Source of the DNA: Lysobacteraceae bacterium
Lineage (GTDB): Bacteria; Pseudomonadota; Gammaproteobacteria; Xanthomonadales; Xanthomonadaceae
Length of the DNA stretch: 64,000 nt
Assembly (NCBI GenBank): GCA_028868545.1
Contig: JAGWUF010000005.1
Location: forward strand, 1 to 64,000
Reading direction: 5' to 3'
The notes under the pieces: generated by a model
Told to the model about the DNA's origin: nothing
The model's database searches: none
What the model saw: the letters and a program-made list of their open reading frames with translations, nothing else
Program-made: the position numbers and the translations under genes
Shown here: positions 1 to 12,603 of the stretch, in pieces
How the letters are laid out: every line of letters starts with the position of its first letter
Position numbering within the stretch: position 1 is the first letter of the stretch

Positions 1-75
1 CCCTGCCGCCCGCTGATCTGGCAGAACGGCAGCCTGCACTGCATCACCATGCAATTGCCGGAGGGTCTGGTCTGA
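1..75 (+). CDS. aguA: Agmatine deiminase, C-terminal fragment (cut by window start)
   Basis: Frame 1 reads PCRPLIWQNGSLHCITMQLPEGLV*, resembling the agmatine deiminase C-terminus; stop overlaps the aguB ATG (TGATG). Confidence 0.7.
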   Translation, partial: PCRPLIWQNGSLHCITMQLPEGLV

Positions 76-962
76 TGTCCAGGTACAGCAAGCTTCCCGT
101 CGCGCTGGTGCAGGAGCGCAACCACGGCGACGCCGAAGCCAACCTCGCGGTGATCGAAACCCGCGTGGCCGAGGCCGCCAACTCCGGCGCGAAACTCGTC
201 CTGCTGCAGGAACTGCACAACGGCGCGTACTTCTGCCAGCACGAGTCGGTGGACGAATTCGACCTGGCCGAACCGATCCCCGGCCCCTCGACCGCGCGCC
301 TGGCGGCGCTGGCGAAACGGCACGGCGTGGTGCTGGTGAGTTCGCTGTTCGAAAAGCGCGCCACCGGGCTGTACCACAACACCGCGGTGGTCTATGAGAC
401 CGATGGCAGCATCGCCGGCAAGTACCGCAAGATGCACATCCCGGACGACCCGGGCTTCTACGAGAAGTTCTACTTCACGCCGGGCGACCTTGGCTTCAAC
501 CCCATCGACACCTCGGTGGGCCGCCTCGGCGTGCTGGTGTGCTGGGACCAGTGGTATCCGGAAGGCGCGCGGCTGATGGCGCTGGCCGGCGCCGAACTGC
601 TGCTGTATCCCACCGCGATCGGCTGGGATCCGGATGATGCGCAGGACGAGAAAACCCGCCAGCGCGATGCATGGGTGTTGTCGCATCGCGGCCATGCCGT
701 GGCCAACGGCCTGCCGGTGCTGTCGTGCAACCGCGTCGGCCACGAACCCTCGCCACTGGGCGCGTCCGGCATCGACTTCTGGGGCAACAGCCATGTGCTT
801 GGCCCGCAGGGCGAATTCATCGCCGAAGCCGGCACCGAGCCGACCCTGTTGCTGGCCGAGGTGGACATGCAGCGCAGCGAGCACGTGCGGCGGATCTGGC
901 CATTCCTGCGCGACCGCCGCATTGATGCCTATGGCGATCTGGTGAAGCGCTACCGTGACTGA
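75..962 (+). CDS. aguB: N-carbamoylputrescine amidase (nitrilase superfamily)
   Basis: Full ORF; nitrilase motifs LQELHNGAYFCQ, KYRKMHIPDDPGFYEKFYF, VLVCWDQWYPEGAR. Confidence 0.93.
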   Translation: MSRYSKLPVALVQERNHGDAEANLAVIETRVAEAANSGAKLVLLQELHNGAYFCQHESVDEFDLAEPIPGPSTARLAALAKRHGVVLVSSLFEKRATGLYHNTAVVYETDGSIAGKYRKMHIPDDPGFYEKFYFTPGDLGFNPIDTSVGRLGVLVCWDQWYPEGARLMALAGAELLLYPTAIGWDPDDAQDEKTRQRDAWVLSHRGHAVANGLPVLSCNRVGHEPSPLGASGIDFWGNSHVLGPQGEFIAEAGTEPTLLLAEVDMQRSEHVRRIWPFLRDRRIDAYGDLVKRYRD

Positions 963-2166
963 CATTTCCGCAGCGGCACCCCACTTCAGCGACCAGCCCG
1001 TCATCGAACTCGAACGCGACGGCGTCCACTACACCCTGCTGGGCACCGCGCATGTCTCGAAAGCCAGCGTCGATGCGGTGCTGGCCGCAATCGACAGCGG
1101 CCGCTTCGATGCGGTGGCGGTGGAACTGGATGAGCAGCGCCACAAGGCCCTGACCCAGCCGGACGCGATGGCGCAACTCGACCTGGTCAAGGTCATCCGC
1201 GAGAAGAAGGTGGCACCGTTTGCCGCCAACCTGGCGCTGGCTGCCTACCAGCGGCGGTTGGCCGACCAGATGGGCATCGAGCCCGGAGCGGAACTCAAGG
1301 CCGCCGCCAGCGAAACCGTGGCGCGCGGCTTGTCGCTGCAATTGATCGACCGCGACGTCGGCATCACCTTCCGCCGCATCCTGCAGGGCCTGCGCTGGTG
1401 GGACCGGATGAAGCTCAGCAGCGGGGTCGTCGCCAGCCTGTTCAGCCACGACGACGTGTCCACCGACGACATCGAGCGGCTCAAGGAAGGCGACATGCTG
1501 GAAGCGAGCTTCGGCGAATTCGCCCAGCAAACGCCCACCCTGTTCGCCACCCTGATCGACGAACGCGACCAGTACATGGCGGCGAAGCTGCGCGAGCGCG
1601 GCGACGGTGCCAAACACGTGCTGGCGGTGGTCGGGGCCGGCCATCTGAAAGGCATGGCGCGGTATCTGGCCGAAAGCCGGGAACCGCCGGCCGCCGTCAC
1701 CGAACGGCTGGTCACGCTGCATGAAAAACGCAACATCCCGTGGATCACCCTGACTCTGCTGGCCTTGGTGTTCGGCGGCATTGCGTGGGGCTATTACCAC
1801 GGCGGCCGCGATCTTGGCCGCGACCTGCTGCTGCAATGGGTGGCCTGGACCTGCGGGCTCACCGCGGTGGGCGCGCTGCTGGCCGGCGCCAACCCCCTGA
1901 GCCTGCTGGCCGGCACGCTGGCCGCCCCGTTCAAGCCGTTCCGCCCCGGCCTGCCCTCGGGCATGTTCAGTGCGCTGGCCGAAGTGCGTCTGCGCAAACC
2001 GGCCTATCCGGATTTCCTGGCCTTGCGCGACGACGCCCAGACCCTGCGCGGCTGGTACCGCAACCGGGTCACCCGGGTGGTGCTGGTGTTCATGCTGACC
2101 AACCTCGGCACGATTGCCGGCGAATGGATGGCCGGCGCGCGCATCCTGGGCAAGTTGTTGCACTGA
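955..2166 (+). CDS. TraB/PrgY family membrane protein
   Basis: GTG start overlapping aguB; N-terminal LLGTAHVSKASVDAV, VVGAGHLKGM; C-terminal TM helices. Confidence 0.85.
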   Translation: MTDISAAAPHFSDQPVIELERDGVHYTLLGTAHVSKASVDAVLAAIDSGRFDAVAVELDEQRHKALTQPDAMAQLDLVKVIREKKVAPFAANLALAAYQRRLADQMGIEPGAELKAAASETVARGLSLQLIDRDVGITFRRILQGLRWWDRMKLSSGVVASLFSHDDVSTDDIERLKEGDMLEASFGEFAQQTPTLFATLIDERDQYMAAKLRERGDGAKHVLAVVGAGHLKGMARYLAESREPPAAVTERLVTLHEKRNIPWITLTLLALVFGGIAWGYYHGGRDLGRDLLLQWVAWTCGLTAVGALLAGANPLSLLAGTLAAPFKPFRPGLPSGMFSALAEVRLRKPAYPDFLALRDDAQTLRGWYRNRVTRVVLVFMLTNLGTIAGEWMAGARILGKLLH

Positions 2167-2179
2167 ACGCCACGCTGCG

Positions 2180-2200
2180 AAGCCGGGCAACCGCCGGCTT
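2180..2200. terminator. Hairpin between convergent traB-like gene and lysS
   Basis: AAGCCGG-gcaaccg-CCGGCTT. Confidence 0.5.
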
Positions 2201-2215
2201 GCACGCCAATGCGGT

Positions 2216-3721
<1,506 letters not shown>

Positions 3722-3741
3722 GACGGTTCGTCTTTTTTGCT

Positions 3742-3826
3742 CGTCATTCCCGCGAAGGCGGGAATCCGGTTCTTGATTAGCAGCAGCTGCAGCAAAGGCT
3801 GGACTCCCGCCTTCGCGGGGGTGACG
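3742..3826. repeat. Inverted-repeat (REP/MITE-like) element between prfB and lysS
   Basis: CGTCATTCCCGCGAAGGCGGGAATCC ... GGACTCCCGCCTTCGCGGGGGTGACG; each arm is also a hairpin; spurious translation contains VIPAKAGIR...WTPAFAGVT. Confidence 0.85.
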
Positions 3827-3841
3827 GCCTGTATCGGCGAC

Positions 3842-4970
3842 TCACGCCGCGTCGCTGCGTTTCGCCCCGGCTTCCAGCCCGGACTTCAGGCTGGCTTCCA
3901 CGAACTCGTCGAGGTCGCCGTCCAGCACCTTCTGGGTATCGCTGCGCTCGATGCCGGTGCGCAGATCCTTGATGCGGCTCTGATCCAGCACGTAATTGCG
4001 GATCTGGCTGCCCCAGCCGATGTCGGACTTGGTGGCTTCCAGCGCGTCCTTTTCGGCGTTGCGCTTCTGCACTTCGAGTTCGTACAGCTTCGCCTTCAGC
4101 ATCTTCATCGCGCGGTCGCGGTTGGCATGCTGGCTGCGCTCGGTCTGGCAGGCCACCACCGTATTGGTGGGCACGTGGGTGATGCGCACCGCCGACTCGG
4201 TCTTGTTGACGTGCTGACCGCCAGCACCCGAGGAGCGATACACGTCGATCTTGAGGTCGGCCGGGTTGATCTCGATGTCGATGTCGTCGTCCACTTCCGG
4301 CGACACGAACACGCTGGTGAAGCTGGTATGGCGACGGTTGTCGGAATCGAACGGCGACTTGCGCACCAGCCGGTGCACGCCGATTTCGGTCTTCAACCAG
4401 CCATAGGCATAGTCGCCCTCGACCCGGAAGGTGGCGGACTTGATGCCGGCCACGTCGCCGCCGGACACTTCCATCAGCTCGGCCTTCCAGCCGCGCGACT
4501 CGGCCCAGCGCAGGTACATCCGCAACAGCATTTCCGCCCAGTCCTGCGCCTCGGTGCCGCCGGCGCCGGCCTGGATGTCGACGAAGGCGTTGCAGCTGTC
4601 CATCTGGCCCGAGAACATGCGCTGGAACTCGATCGCCTCCACGCCCTTCTCGTACTGGTCGACGTCGGCCACCACCGCCTGCGCAGTGTCCTCGTCGTCT
4701 TCCATTTCGGCCAGTTCCAGCAGCTCGCCGGCGCCAACCAGGCCGTCCTTCAGGTTGCGGATGCCGTTGACGGTCTTGTCCAGCAGCGAACGCTCGCGCC
4801 CCAGCGCCTGCGCGCGGGCGGAATCGTTCCAGACGTCGGGATGTTCCAGTTCGCGTTCTACTTCTTCCAGGCGCTCGCGCTTGGTGTCGTAGTCAAAGAT
4901 ACCCCCGGAGCGCATCGAGCCGACCGGTCAGGTCGACGATGCGGGCTCGGATGGGATTGAGTTCGATCAT
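3842..4970 (-). CDS. prfB: Peptide chain release factor 2, expressed via programmed +1 frameshift
   Basis: ORF 3842-4915 matches RF2 (GGQ motif [20 protein letters not shown]); upstream frame [28 protein letters not shown] joins it through CTT TGA C. Confidence 0.96.
4893..4907 (-). promoter_or_regulatory. prfB: prfB programmed +1 ribosomal frameshift signal
   Basis: Minus strand reads CGGGGGTATCTTTGAC: SD-like GGGGG, slippery CTT, in-frame TGA, then C. Confidence 0.95.
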
Positions 4971-5044
4971 GTGGGAAAACTGCAGGGTAAAGACCGGCCA
5001 TTATACGGCCTTGTCATCCGTTCCTCGCGCCGGACACCCGCCGC

Positions 5045-5386
5045 TCAGGCCATTTTTTCCACATCGGTGGTGAAGCTGGAACCGCAGCCGCAGCCGCCGG
5101 TGACGTTGGGGTTGTCGAACGTGAACTGCGAATTCAGGCCCTGCTGGACGAAGTCGATGCAGGTGCCATCCACCTGCGACAGGCTGGCGGCGTCCACGTA
5201 GATGCGGATGCCGGCGTCCTCGAACACCATGTCGCCCTCGCAGGCGTTGCGCGCCACTTCCACCTTGTAGCCCCAGCCCGAACAACCGCTGCGGGACACG
5301 CCGAAGCGCAGCCCCAGCGCAGTGGGATCCAGTTCCAGATAGCCCTGCACGCGGGTGCGGGCGGCGTTGGTCAAGGAAATGCTCAT
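5045..5386 (-). CDS. Iron-sulfur cluster assembly accessory protein (HesB/IscA/ErpA family)
   Basis: [17 protein letters not shown]..., conserved Cys: SGCSGWGY and GGCGCGSSF. Confidence 0.85.
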   Translation of the reverse strand: MSISLTNAARTRVQGYLELDPTALGLRFGVSRSGCSGWGYKVEVARNACEGDMVFEDAGIRIYVDAASLSQVDGTCIDFVQQGLNSQFTFDNPNVTGGCGCGSSFTTDVEKMA

Positions 5387-5448
5387 GCGGGCATTGTAGC
5401 TCGAGTAAACTTGCGAACTATTTCGTGTTTGCAACGCAGGATTTCAAG

Positions 5449-6849
<1,401 letters not shown>

Positions 6850-6852
6850 TGC

Positions 6853-7170
6853 GTGAACGCTGATCTTGTCCTGTTTTTTGCATTGACCTGCTTCGCGACG
6901 TCGATCGCCGGCGCCACCGCGTTCGTGATCTTCTGGCCGCTGACGCTGGTGCACCTGCGCGACCGCCACCCGCAACTCGTTGCCCAACTCGGCCCTGGCG
7001 CCTTCCTCAAGCCCGCCGCGCTGTGGTGGCTGCTGCGCGGCGGTTATCGCAACGCCGCCGACCACAGCCTGTCGGGACTGGCCACACCTTCGCGCATTTC
7101 CCTGCTGGTGATCCTGGGCGGGATCGCGATGGGCGGCGTGCTGTGGATCATCGGCAAGGGGTTGGCATGA
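6853..7170 (+). CDS. Small membrane protein, unknown function
   Basis: Short ORF directly after asnS with two hydrophobic segments. Confidence 0.65.
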   Translation: MNADLVLFFALTCFATSIAGATAFVIFWPLTLVHLRDRHPQLVAQLGPGAFLKPAALWWLLRGGYRNAADHSLSGLATPSRISLLVILGGIAMGGVLWIIGKGLA

Positions 7171-7475
7171 GCGAAACGGACAACGACAGCTGGTGGCTGG
7201 CCACGCTGGGCCGCACCGTGGTGTGGGCGCGCCTGCGCGAGCGCGAGGCCGGCACCGCCGAGGTGTTCGACAGCGACGGCAACACCCTCGCCTACGACAG
7301 CATCGACACCGCGCGCGCCGCGCTGATGGACGCCGAGTTCGTGGCGTTCGAGGGGCTGGATGAAGACGATGCGCTGGCGCGCGGGTTTTCGCTGGCCGAA
7401 GTTGCGCCGCCACGCGCCGGGGATGACGCGCAACTGCGCAGCCTGATGCTGCAATCGCTGGGCGCGCGGGCCTGA
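7167..7475 (+). CDS. Conserved hypothetical protein
   Basis: ATG overlapping the previous stop (ATGA); MSETDNDSWWLATLGRTVVWARLREREAGTAEVFD... Confidence 0.65.
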   Translation: MSETDNDSWWLATLGRTVVWARLREREAGTAEVFDSDGNTLAYDSIDTARAALMDAEFVAFEGLDEDDALARGFSLAEVAPPRAGDDAQLRSLMLQSLGARA

Positions 7476-7477
7476 AC

Positions 7478-9241
7478 TTACCCGGCCGGTGGCGCCGGCT
7501 CCGTGGTTGACGCCGGTGCCGGGCGCACGCTGCCATTGTCTTCCTGCAAGGCCGGTTTGAAGGGAATCTCCGGGGCCTTGCGCCCGGTCGAATTCTGCTC
7601 GTTGGCATCCGGATCCACCGGCAGGCAGCCGCCACCGAACTGCAACAGCGACACCACGCATTTAAGTTTCAGCTTGGTGCCGGGTATCGGAATCGACATT
7701 TCCTTGATGCCCTTGCGCACCCACTCCTGCAGCAGGTTGCCTTCGGGAATCCAGTATTTGTCGAAACGGGTGCCGCGATATTCCAGACCGGGACGCTTGA
7801 GCCAGGTGCCGGAACGATCCAGATCGATGCCGCTATTCTTCGACCACTGATCCGGCAGGCGTGCACTGCCGTCGGCGTTGAACAGGCCATCCTTGCCGTC
7901 CCCATTGTGGCCATTGCCATTGCCATGACCTGCACCCGTGCCCGCGGCGTTGCGGGTGGAGGCCCCCCAGTCATCGCTCTTGCCAGCGCCGGGCCAGCCG
8001 CCGGGTGCCGGTTTCAGGCCCGGCCCGGCACCTGCTCCAACAGCACCCATCCCGCGTCCACCGGCCTGTGCCGCGTGTACGCCCGCGCCCTGCCCGGCTT
8101 GCGCCTGCCCGTTGCCAGCGGCATTGGTCTTGTTGCCACCGGCACCTGCGGTTGCGGCCTGGCCGCTGGCGGCACTGCCCTGTCCGGGATGGGCAGCCAC
8201 CGCGCCGCCATCGCCCGCACGCATCGGCAACTCCCGCACCTGCCCCTGCAACTGTGGCACCTGCACATCGCGGGTGGTGTTCTTGCTGGCCACCGCCCGC
8301 TGTTGGGTGAGTGCTTGCGCGTTGGGGGTAAATACCTCCAGCGCCTGCACTTGGGTCTTCAATTCCGGTGCGCGCAGGGGGACATCGCGGGGCTTGACTT
8401 GCAAGGTATGCACCGGCTGCGCCTCCAGCGTTGCCACCGCTTCCACCTGCTGCTGCGGCTGGGCATCGCGCAGCTTCACCTCCGGCATCACCACCGTGCG
8501 CTCACGCGGTGGTGGCAACTGGAAGCTGTCCGGCTGCGGCTGCGGCACGTTGCTGACTTGCAGTTGCTGCGCCGCCGTTGCCTCTGCCGGCACCGGCTTG
8601 GGCTGTTGCAAGGTCGGTGCCGCTTGCTCGGCGGTCAATGCCGGGGGAGGTGACACGGATACCTGCTCCAACGCCACGTCCGCACGCGAATCGGCGTTGC
8701 CGGAGGCCGGCTGCCCCGGCTTCGTGGCGGGCTGGCGGGCAGCAGAGGCCGCTGCCGGCGCAGACTCGGCACCGGCATTGGCCAAGGCGCCACCGCCCGT
8801 CGCCACATTGCCGCGCCCGATGAATTCCACCTGCACCGCCTCGGATGCCTCGTCTTCCTGCTGCTGCGCCAGCGCCAGAAACCGCAGGTACATCAGCCAC
8901 AGCAACAAGGCCGCCAGCACCAGATGCAACAGGATGTCGATGGCGCCCACGCCGATGCGCAAGCCGCGATCTTCCCGCGGGTTGGCCGGACGGCCCAGCC
9001 GCAACAACTGGAAGAACGGCGCCCCCAGCCCACCGCGCTTGCCCACTGCCTGCTGCGGCCGCAGGACAAGCGTGTCTACCCAGGCCTGTGGCGGGGCGTG
9101 GCGTATCGGGGCGGCCTGTTGCTGCAGGGTATCCAGCCAATCCTGCCAGCCCACAGGCAGACCGGTTGCGATGTCCGTGCGCCCGGTCTTGAGCAGACGC
9201 CGCTGATTGAGTGCGGCGATGACGTCATTGGCTGTCGTCAC
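7478..9241 (-). CDS. Inner-membrane protein with long low-complexity Gln/Pro/Gly/Ala region (transmembrane repetitive protein-like)
   Basis: Single TM IDILLHLVLAALLLWLMYLRFLAL, then low-complexity sequence and a C-terminal domain with KLKCVVSLLQFGGGCLPV. Confidence 0.65.
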   Translation of the reverse strand: MTTANDVIAALNQRRLLKTGRTDIATGLPVGWQDWLDTLQQQAAPIRHAPPQAWVDTLVLRPQQAVGKRGGLGAPFFQLLRLGRPANPREDRGLRIGVGAIDILLHLVLAALLLWLMYLRFLALAQQQEDEASEAVQVEFIGRGNVATGGGALANAGAESAPAAASAARQPATKPGQPASGNADSRADVALEQVSVSPPPALTAEQAAPTLQQPKPVPAEATAAQQLQVSNVPQPQPDSFQLPPPRERTVVMPEVKLRDAQPQQQVEAVATLEAQPVHTLQVKPRDVPLRAPELKTQVQALEVFTPNAQALTQQRAVASKNTTRDVQVPQLQGQVRELPMRAGDGGAVAAHPGQGSAASGQAATAGAGGNKTNAAGNGQAQAGQGAGVHAAQAGGRGMGAVGAGAGPGLKPAPGGWPGAGKSDDWGASTRNAAGTGAGHGNGNGHNGDGKDGLFNADGSARLPDQWSKNSGIDLDRSGTWLKRPGLEYRGTRFDKYWIPEGNLLQEWVRKGIKEMSIPIPGTKLKLKCVVSLLQFGGGCLPVDPDANEQNSTGRKAPEIPFKPALQEDNGSVRPAPASTTEPAPPAG

Positions 9242-9255
9242 GCGCGCATGATCCG

Positions 9256-9846
9256 TCAGGCCTCACGCGCCATGTACGGCGCATTCCCGGTGGCATGGTC
9301 GGTGGAATCCCGCACCCCGGTCACGCCCTGCACTTTCTCCAGCAGGGTTTTTTCCACCCCCTGCTTCAAGGTGATGTCGACCATGCTGCAGCCGTGGCAG
9401 CCGCCGCCGAAATTGAGCACCACGACACCCTCGGCGGTGATTTCGGTGAGGGTGACATGGCCCTTGTGCATGGCCAGTTGCGGATTGATGTCGTTTTCGA
9501 TCACCCAGCGCACGCGTTCGACCAGCGACGCGGTTTCGCCGGGCACCACGCCCTTGATTTTGGGGGCGCGAATCTGCAGCTGGCCGCCGGTGGTCTTGAG
9601 TTCGTAGTCGATTTCGGCCCCGTCCAGAAACGGCGCACTGGGTGCATCCAGCCACAGGGTGAAGCCGGCGCAGTCGATCGCCCACTCGTCGCCTGTGAGC
9701 TCGTCTGGCTCGGCAAACTCCAGCCGCACGTCGGCGCGGACGGTGCCGGGATTCTGCGCCGACAGACGCACCCCCAGACCCGGAATGGCCTCCCGTTCGA
9801 TCAGCTTGCGAAAATGGGTTTGCGCAGTTTCTGAAATCTGGATCAT
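9256..9846 (-). CDS. nfuA: Fe/S biogenesis protein NfuA
   Basis: N-terminal A-type domain plus C-terminal NifU domain with [18 protein letters not shown]. Confidence 0.95.
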   Translation of the reverse strand: MIQISETAQTHFRKLIEREAIPGLGVRLSAQNPGTVRADVRLEFAEPDELTGDEWAIDCAGFTLWLDAPSAPFLDGAEIDYELKTTGGQLQIRAPKIKGVVPGETASLVERVRWVIENDINPQLAMHKGHVTLTEITAEGVVVLNFGGGCHGCSMVDITLKQGVEKTLLEKVQGVTGVRDSTDHATGNAPYMAREA

Positions 9847-9893
9847 GCCGGTATTCTAGCGGCCAGCCGCACCGCTGCGCGCAAGGAATTTGC

Positions 9894-10232
9894 ATGAACG
9901 ACCTGATCCCGCTTGCCCGTGCCCACTGCGTTCCACGCCGGGGCCATGAACACCGCCTGACCGCCGCCAGCATCCGCGAGCTGATGCCGCAACTGCCGGG
10001 TTGGGCGCTGGAGGAAGACGGGCACGCGCTGTGCAAAACCTTCACCTTCCCGGACTACTACCACACCATGTCCTTCGTCAACGCACTGGCCCATGTGGCC
10101 AATGCCGAGAACCACCACCCCGACCTGTCGGTGCATTACGACCGCTGCGTGGTGCGCTTTTCCACCCACGACGTGGGTGGCCTGAGTGAAAACGACTTCA
10201 TCTGCGCGGCGAAGGCGGAGCTGCTGGCGTGA
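9894..10232 (+). CDS. phhB: 4a-hydroxytetrahydrobiopterin dehydratase
   Basis: FTFPDYYHTMSFVNALAHVANAENHHPDLSVHYDRCVVRFSTHDVGGLSENDF. Confidence 0.93.
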   Translation: MNDLIPLARAHCVPRRGHEHRLTAASIRELMPQLPGWALEEDGHALCKTFTFPDYYHTMSFVNALAHVANAENHHPDLSVHYDRCVVRFSTHDVGGLSENDFICAAKAELLA

Positions 10233-11182
10233 GCGCGCGTCATCCCGTTTTCGCCCTCCTCCTGCTGCCACTGTTCGCGCTTGCGCAGCAACAGCCGGGC
10301 ATTTCCCCGCAGGCGCTGAACACACAGGCGATGGCCGCCTACGGCAGCAAGGATTTCGCCACCTGCGCCCGGCTGCTGGGCCAGCTGGTCGACGATCCTG
10401 CGCTGAAGCCCGGCGCATCGCTGGTCTACAACGCCGCCTGCTGCCAGTCGCTGGCCGGCAATCCCGCCGCAGCGCTGGCGCTGCTGGATCGGGCCTCGAC
10501 CCTCGACACGATTGCAGTGGCGAATATCGAGGCCGACGCGGACCTTGCCGCCGCACGCGCCCTGCCGGAGTGGCCGACGCTGCGCAGCACGCTGATCCAG
10601 CGCGAAGACGCGCGACTGGCGGGCCTCGACCGCGAACTGCGCAAGGAACTGCTGGCGCGGCAGGTGCTGGATCAGGACATCCGCAAGCGCGCCAGCGCGG
10701 CCGGCAATCCGCCACCCAAGGCGCTAATGGATGAATGGGGGCGCATCGACCACGGCAACACCGAGTGGATGAAGACCGTGCTGGCCCGCCACGGCTGGCC
10801 CGGCAAGAGCCTGGTCGGCAAGGACGGTGCCAGCGCCGCATGGCTGTTCGTCCAGCACGCAGACATGGACAAGCCCTTCCAGAAGCAGGCCATCGCGCTG
10901 CTGGAAGCCGCCGTGGCCAAAGGCGAGGCGGAAGGCAAGGATCTGGCCTACCTGACCGACCGCATCCTCGTCGGCGAAGACAAGCCGCAGCGCTACGGCA
11001 CTCAATACCACGAGGTCGACGGCAAGCTGGTACCGCAGCCGATCGAGGATCGCGAACACGTGGACGCGCGTCGCGCCGCGGTCGGGCTGTCGACGCTGGC
11101 CGAGTACGACCGGGTCATGCAGGCCAACTATCGACCGCCCCCCGGATCGGTCGGCACAGCAGCTCCCGGCAAGCCGGATTAA
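10229..11182 (+). CDS. Secreted/periplasmic protein of unknown function, TPR-like N-terminus and DUF6624-like C-terminus
   Basis: Signal-like start; C-terminal HGWPGKSLVGKDGASAAWLFVQHADMDKPFQKQ...QRYGTQYHEVDGKLVPQPIED. Confidence 0.65.
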   Translation: MSARHPVFALLLLPLFALAQQQPGISPQALNTQAMAAYGSKDFATCARLLGQLVDDPALKPGASLVYNAACCQSLAGNPAAALALLDRASTLDTIAVANIEADADLAAARALPEWPTLRSTLIQREDARLAGLDRELRKELLARQVLDQDIRKRASAAGNPPPKALMDEWGRIDHGNTEWMKTVLARHGWPGKSLVGKDGASAAWLFVQHADMDKPFQKQAIALLEAAVAKGEAEGKDLAYLTDRILVGEDKPQRYGTQYHEVDGKLVPQPIEDREHVDARRAAVGLSTLAEYDRVMQANYRPPPGSVGTAAPGKPD

Positions 11183-12144
11183 GCCAGCCGGTCCAGCACC
11201 TCGATCAACTCCGGCACCAGCGGCGCATTGAGCAAGTACGGGGTTTTGCCGTCATCCAGCGCAAATTCCAGCGTCGATGCGTGCAAAAACAGCCGTTTCA
11301 ACCCAATTTGTTCACGAAGCCGCTTGTTCGCCGCAAGATCGCCGTATTTATCATCGCCGGCCACCGGGTGGCCGATGTGCTGGGCGTGCACGCGAATCTG
11401 ATGGGTACGGCCGGTTTCGATGCGGATTTCGCAGTAACTCTGGCCACCACGTCGTTCCAGCACCCGGAAATGGCTCATCGACGGCTTGCCGGCCGGGTTG
11501 ACCTGCACATGCCGCTCGCCGCCCTGGCGCAGGCCGACGTGCAACGGTGCGTCCACGCTCATGGTGCCGTCTGGCATGCGTCCCACCAACAGCGCCAGAT
11601 AGCGTTTTTCGATGCCAGATCCATGATCTTCACGTAACAATCGCTGAAGTTCTGATAATGCCGCGCGTTTCTTGGCCAGCACCAGCAGGCCCGAGGTATC
11701 CCTGTCCAGTCGATGCACCAACTCCAGGCTGTCGCGCGGGCGCAGGGCGCGCAGGGTTTCGATCACGCCGAAGGAAATCCCGCTGCCGCCGTGGCTGGCG
11801 ATGCCGGACGGCTTGTTGATGGCCAGCAGGCGGGCGTCCTCGAACACGATGGATGCTTCAAGCGCTGTCAACAGGCCTTTTGGCGGCGAACGTCCTTCAT
11901 CTTGCGACGATTCGAGCCGAACAGGCGGAATTCTGACTTCATCCCCCGCCTCCAGCTTGCGCTCGGCCTTGGCCCGCCCACCGTTGATCCGCACCTGCCC
12001 GCTGCGCACCAGCTTGTAGATCAGCGAGCGCGGCGCACCTTTGAGTTGCCCCAGCAGGAAATTGTCCAACCGCTGGCCGGTGCGGTCTTCAGGAACGCGA
12101 ACCGTTCGGGCACCGAGGCTGGCGGGGGGGGCAGGCTGTGTCAT
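11179..12144 (-). CDS. rluC: 23S rRNA pseudouridine synthase RluC
   Basis: S4-like N-terminus (QRLDNFLLGQLKGAPRSLIYKLVRSGQVRING) and catalytic HRLDRDTSGLLVLAK; start at MTQPAPPASLG. The 1506-aa track ORF is an artefactual extension. Confidence 0.93.
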   Translation of the reverse strand: MTQPAPPASLGARTVRVPEDRTGQRLDNFLLGQLKGAPRSLIYKLVRSGQVRINGGRAKAERKLEAGDEVRIPPVRLESSQDEGRSPPKGLLTALEASIVFEDARLLAINKPSGIASHGGSGISFGVIETLRALRPRDSLELVHRLDRDTSGLLVLAKKRAALSELQRLLREDHGSGIEKRYLALLVGRMPDGTMSVDAPLHVGLRQGGERHVQVNPAGKPSMSHFRVLERRGGQSYCEIRIETGRTHQIRVHAQHIGHPVAGDDKYGDLAANKRLREQIGLKRLFLHASTLEFALDDGKTPYLLNAPLVPELIEVLDRLA

Positions 12145-12159
12145 CGGGGGCTGATCTGC

Positions 12160-12603
12160 TACACTCGGGGGGCGATGCAAGGGTTTGATTTCGCAGGAAG
12201 TGTCGGGCGATGCACTGCCCATCCGGCCGAAAGCCGGCCTGCCTGGCGAGCCCCGCCGCAGTGACGTTGGCCACCACCCTCGGGGTGGACATGTTAACGG
12301 CTGCGCGGCAAACCTGCCCATTGCCGGCACCCTGCCGTGACTGCATCCGTTGAACAACGCCCCGTGCGACGCGCCCATTCCAAAGGTTTGTGGCGGCGGT
12401 CGCCGGCCCCGCAACATATAAAACCAAGGAACAGGCGCTCCCGCGGTACGCCGTGGTGTTGCAGCGCTGGACAACTCAGGAGCGGTACGGCAAGCGTTGG
12501 ACGCTGCCGCGCGCTTGCGGTGACCAGAGGCAATACGCCCCGGTGTCCCGTGCATTGCCCCTCCCGACCGGGAGCGGGCAAGGACGCGCACGAGGAACAC
12601 ACA
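12160..12603 (+). promoter_or_regulatory. rne: Candidate rne promoter (-10 like TACACT at 12160-12165) and long structured 5' leader
   Basis: About 430 nt non-coding leader between divergent rluC and rne, several GC-rich hairpins (e.g. CCACCCTCGGGGTGG). Confidence 0.5.
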
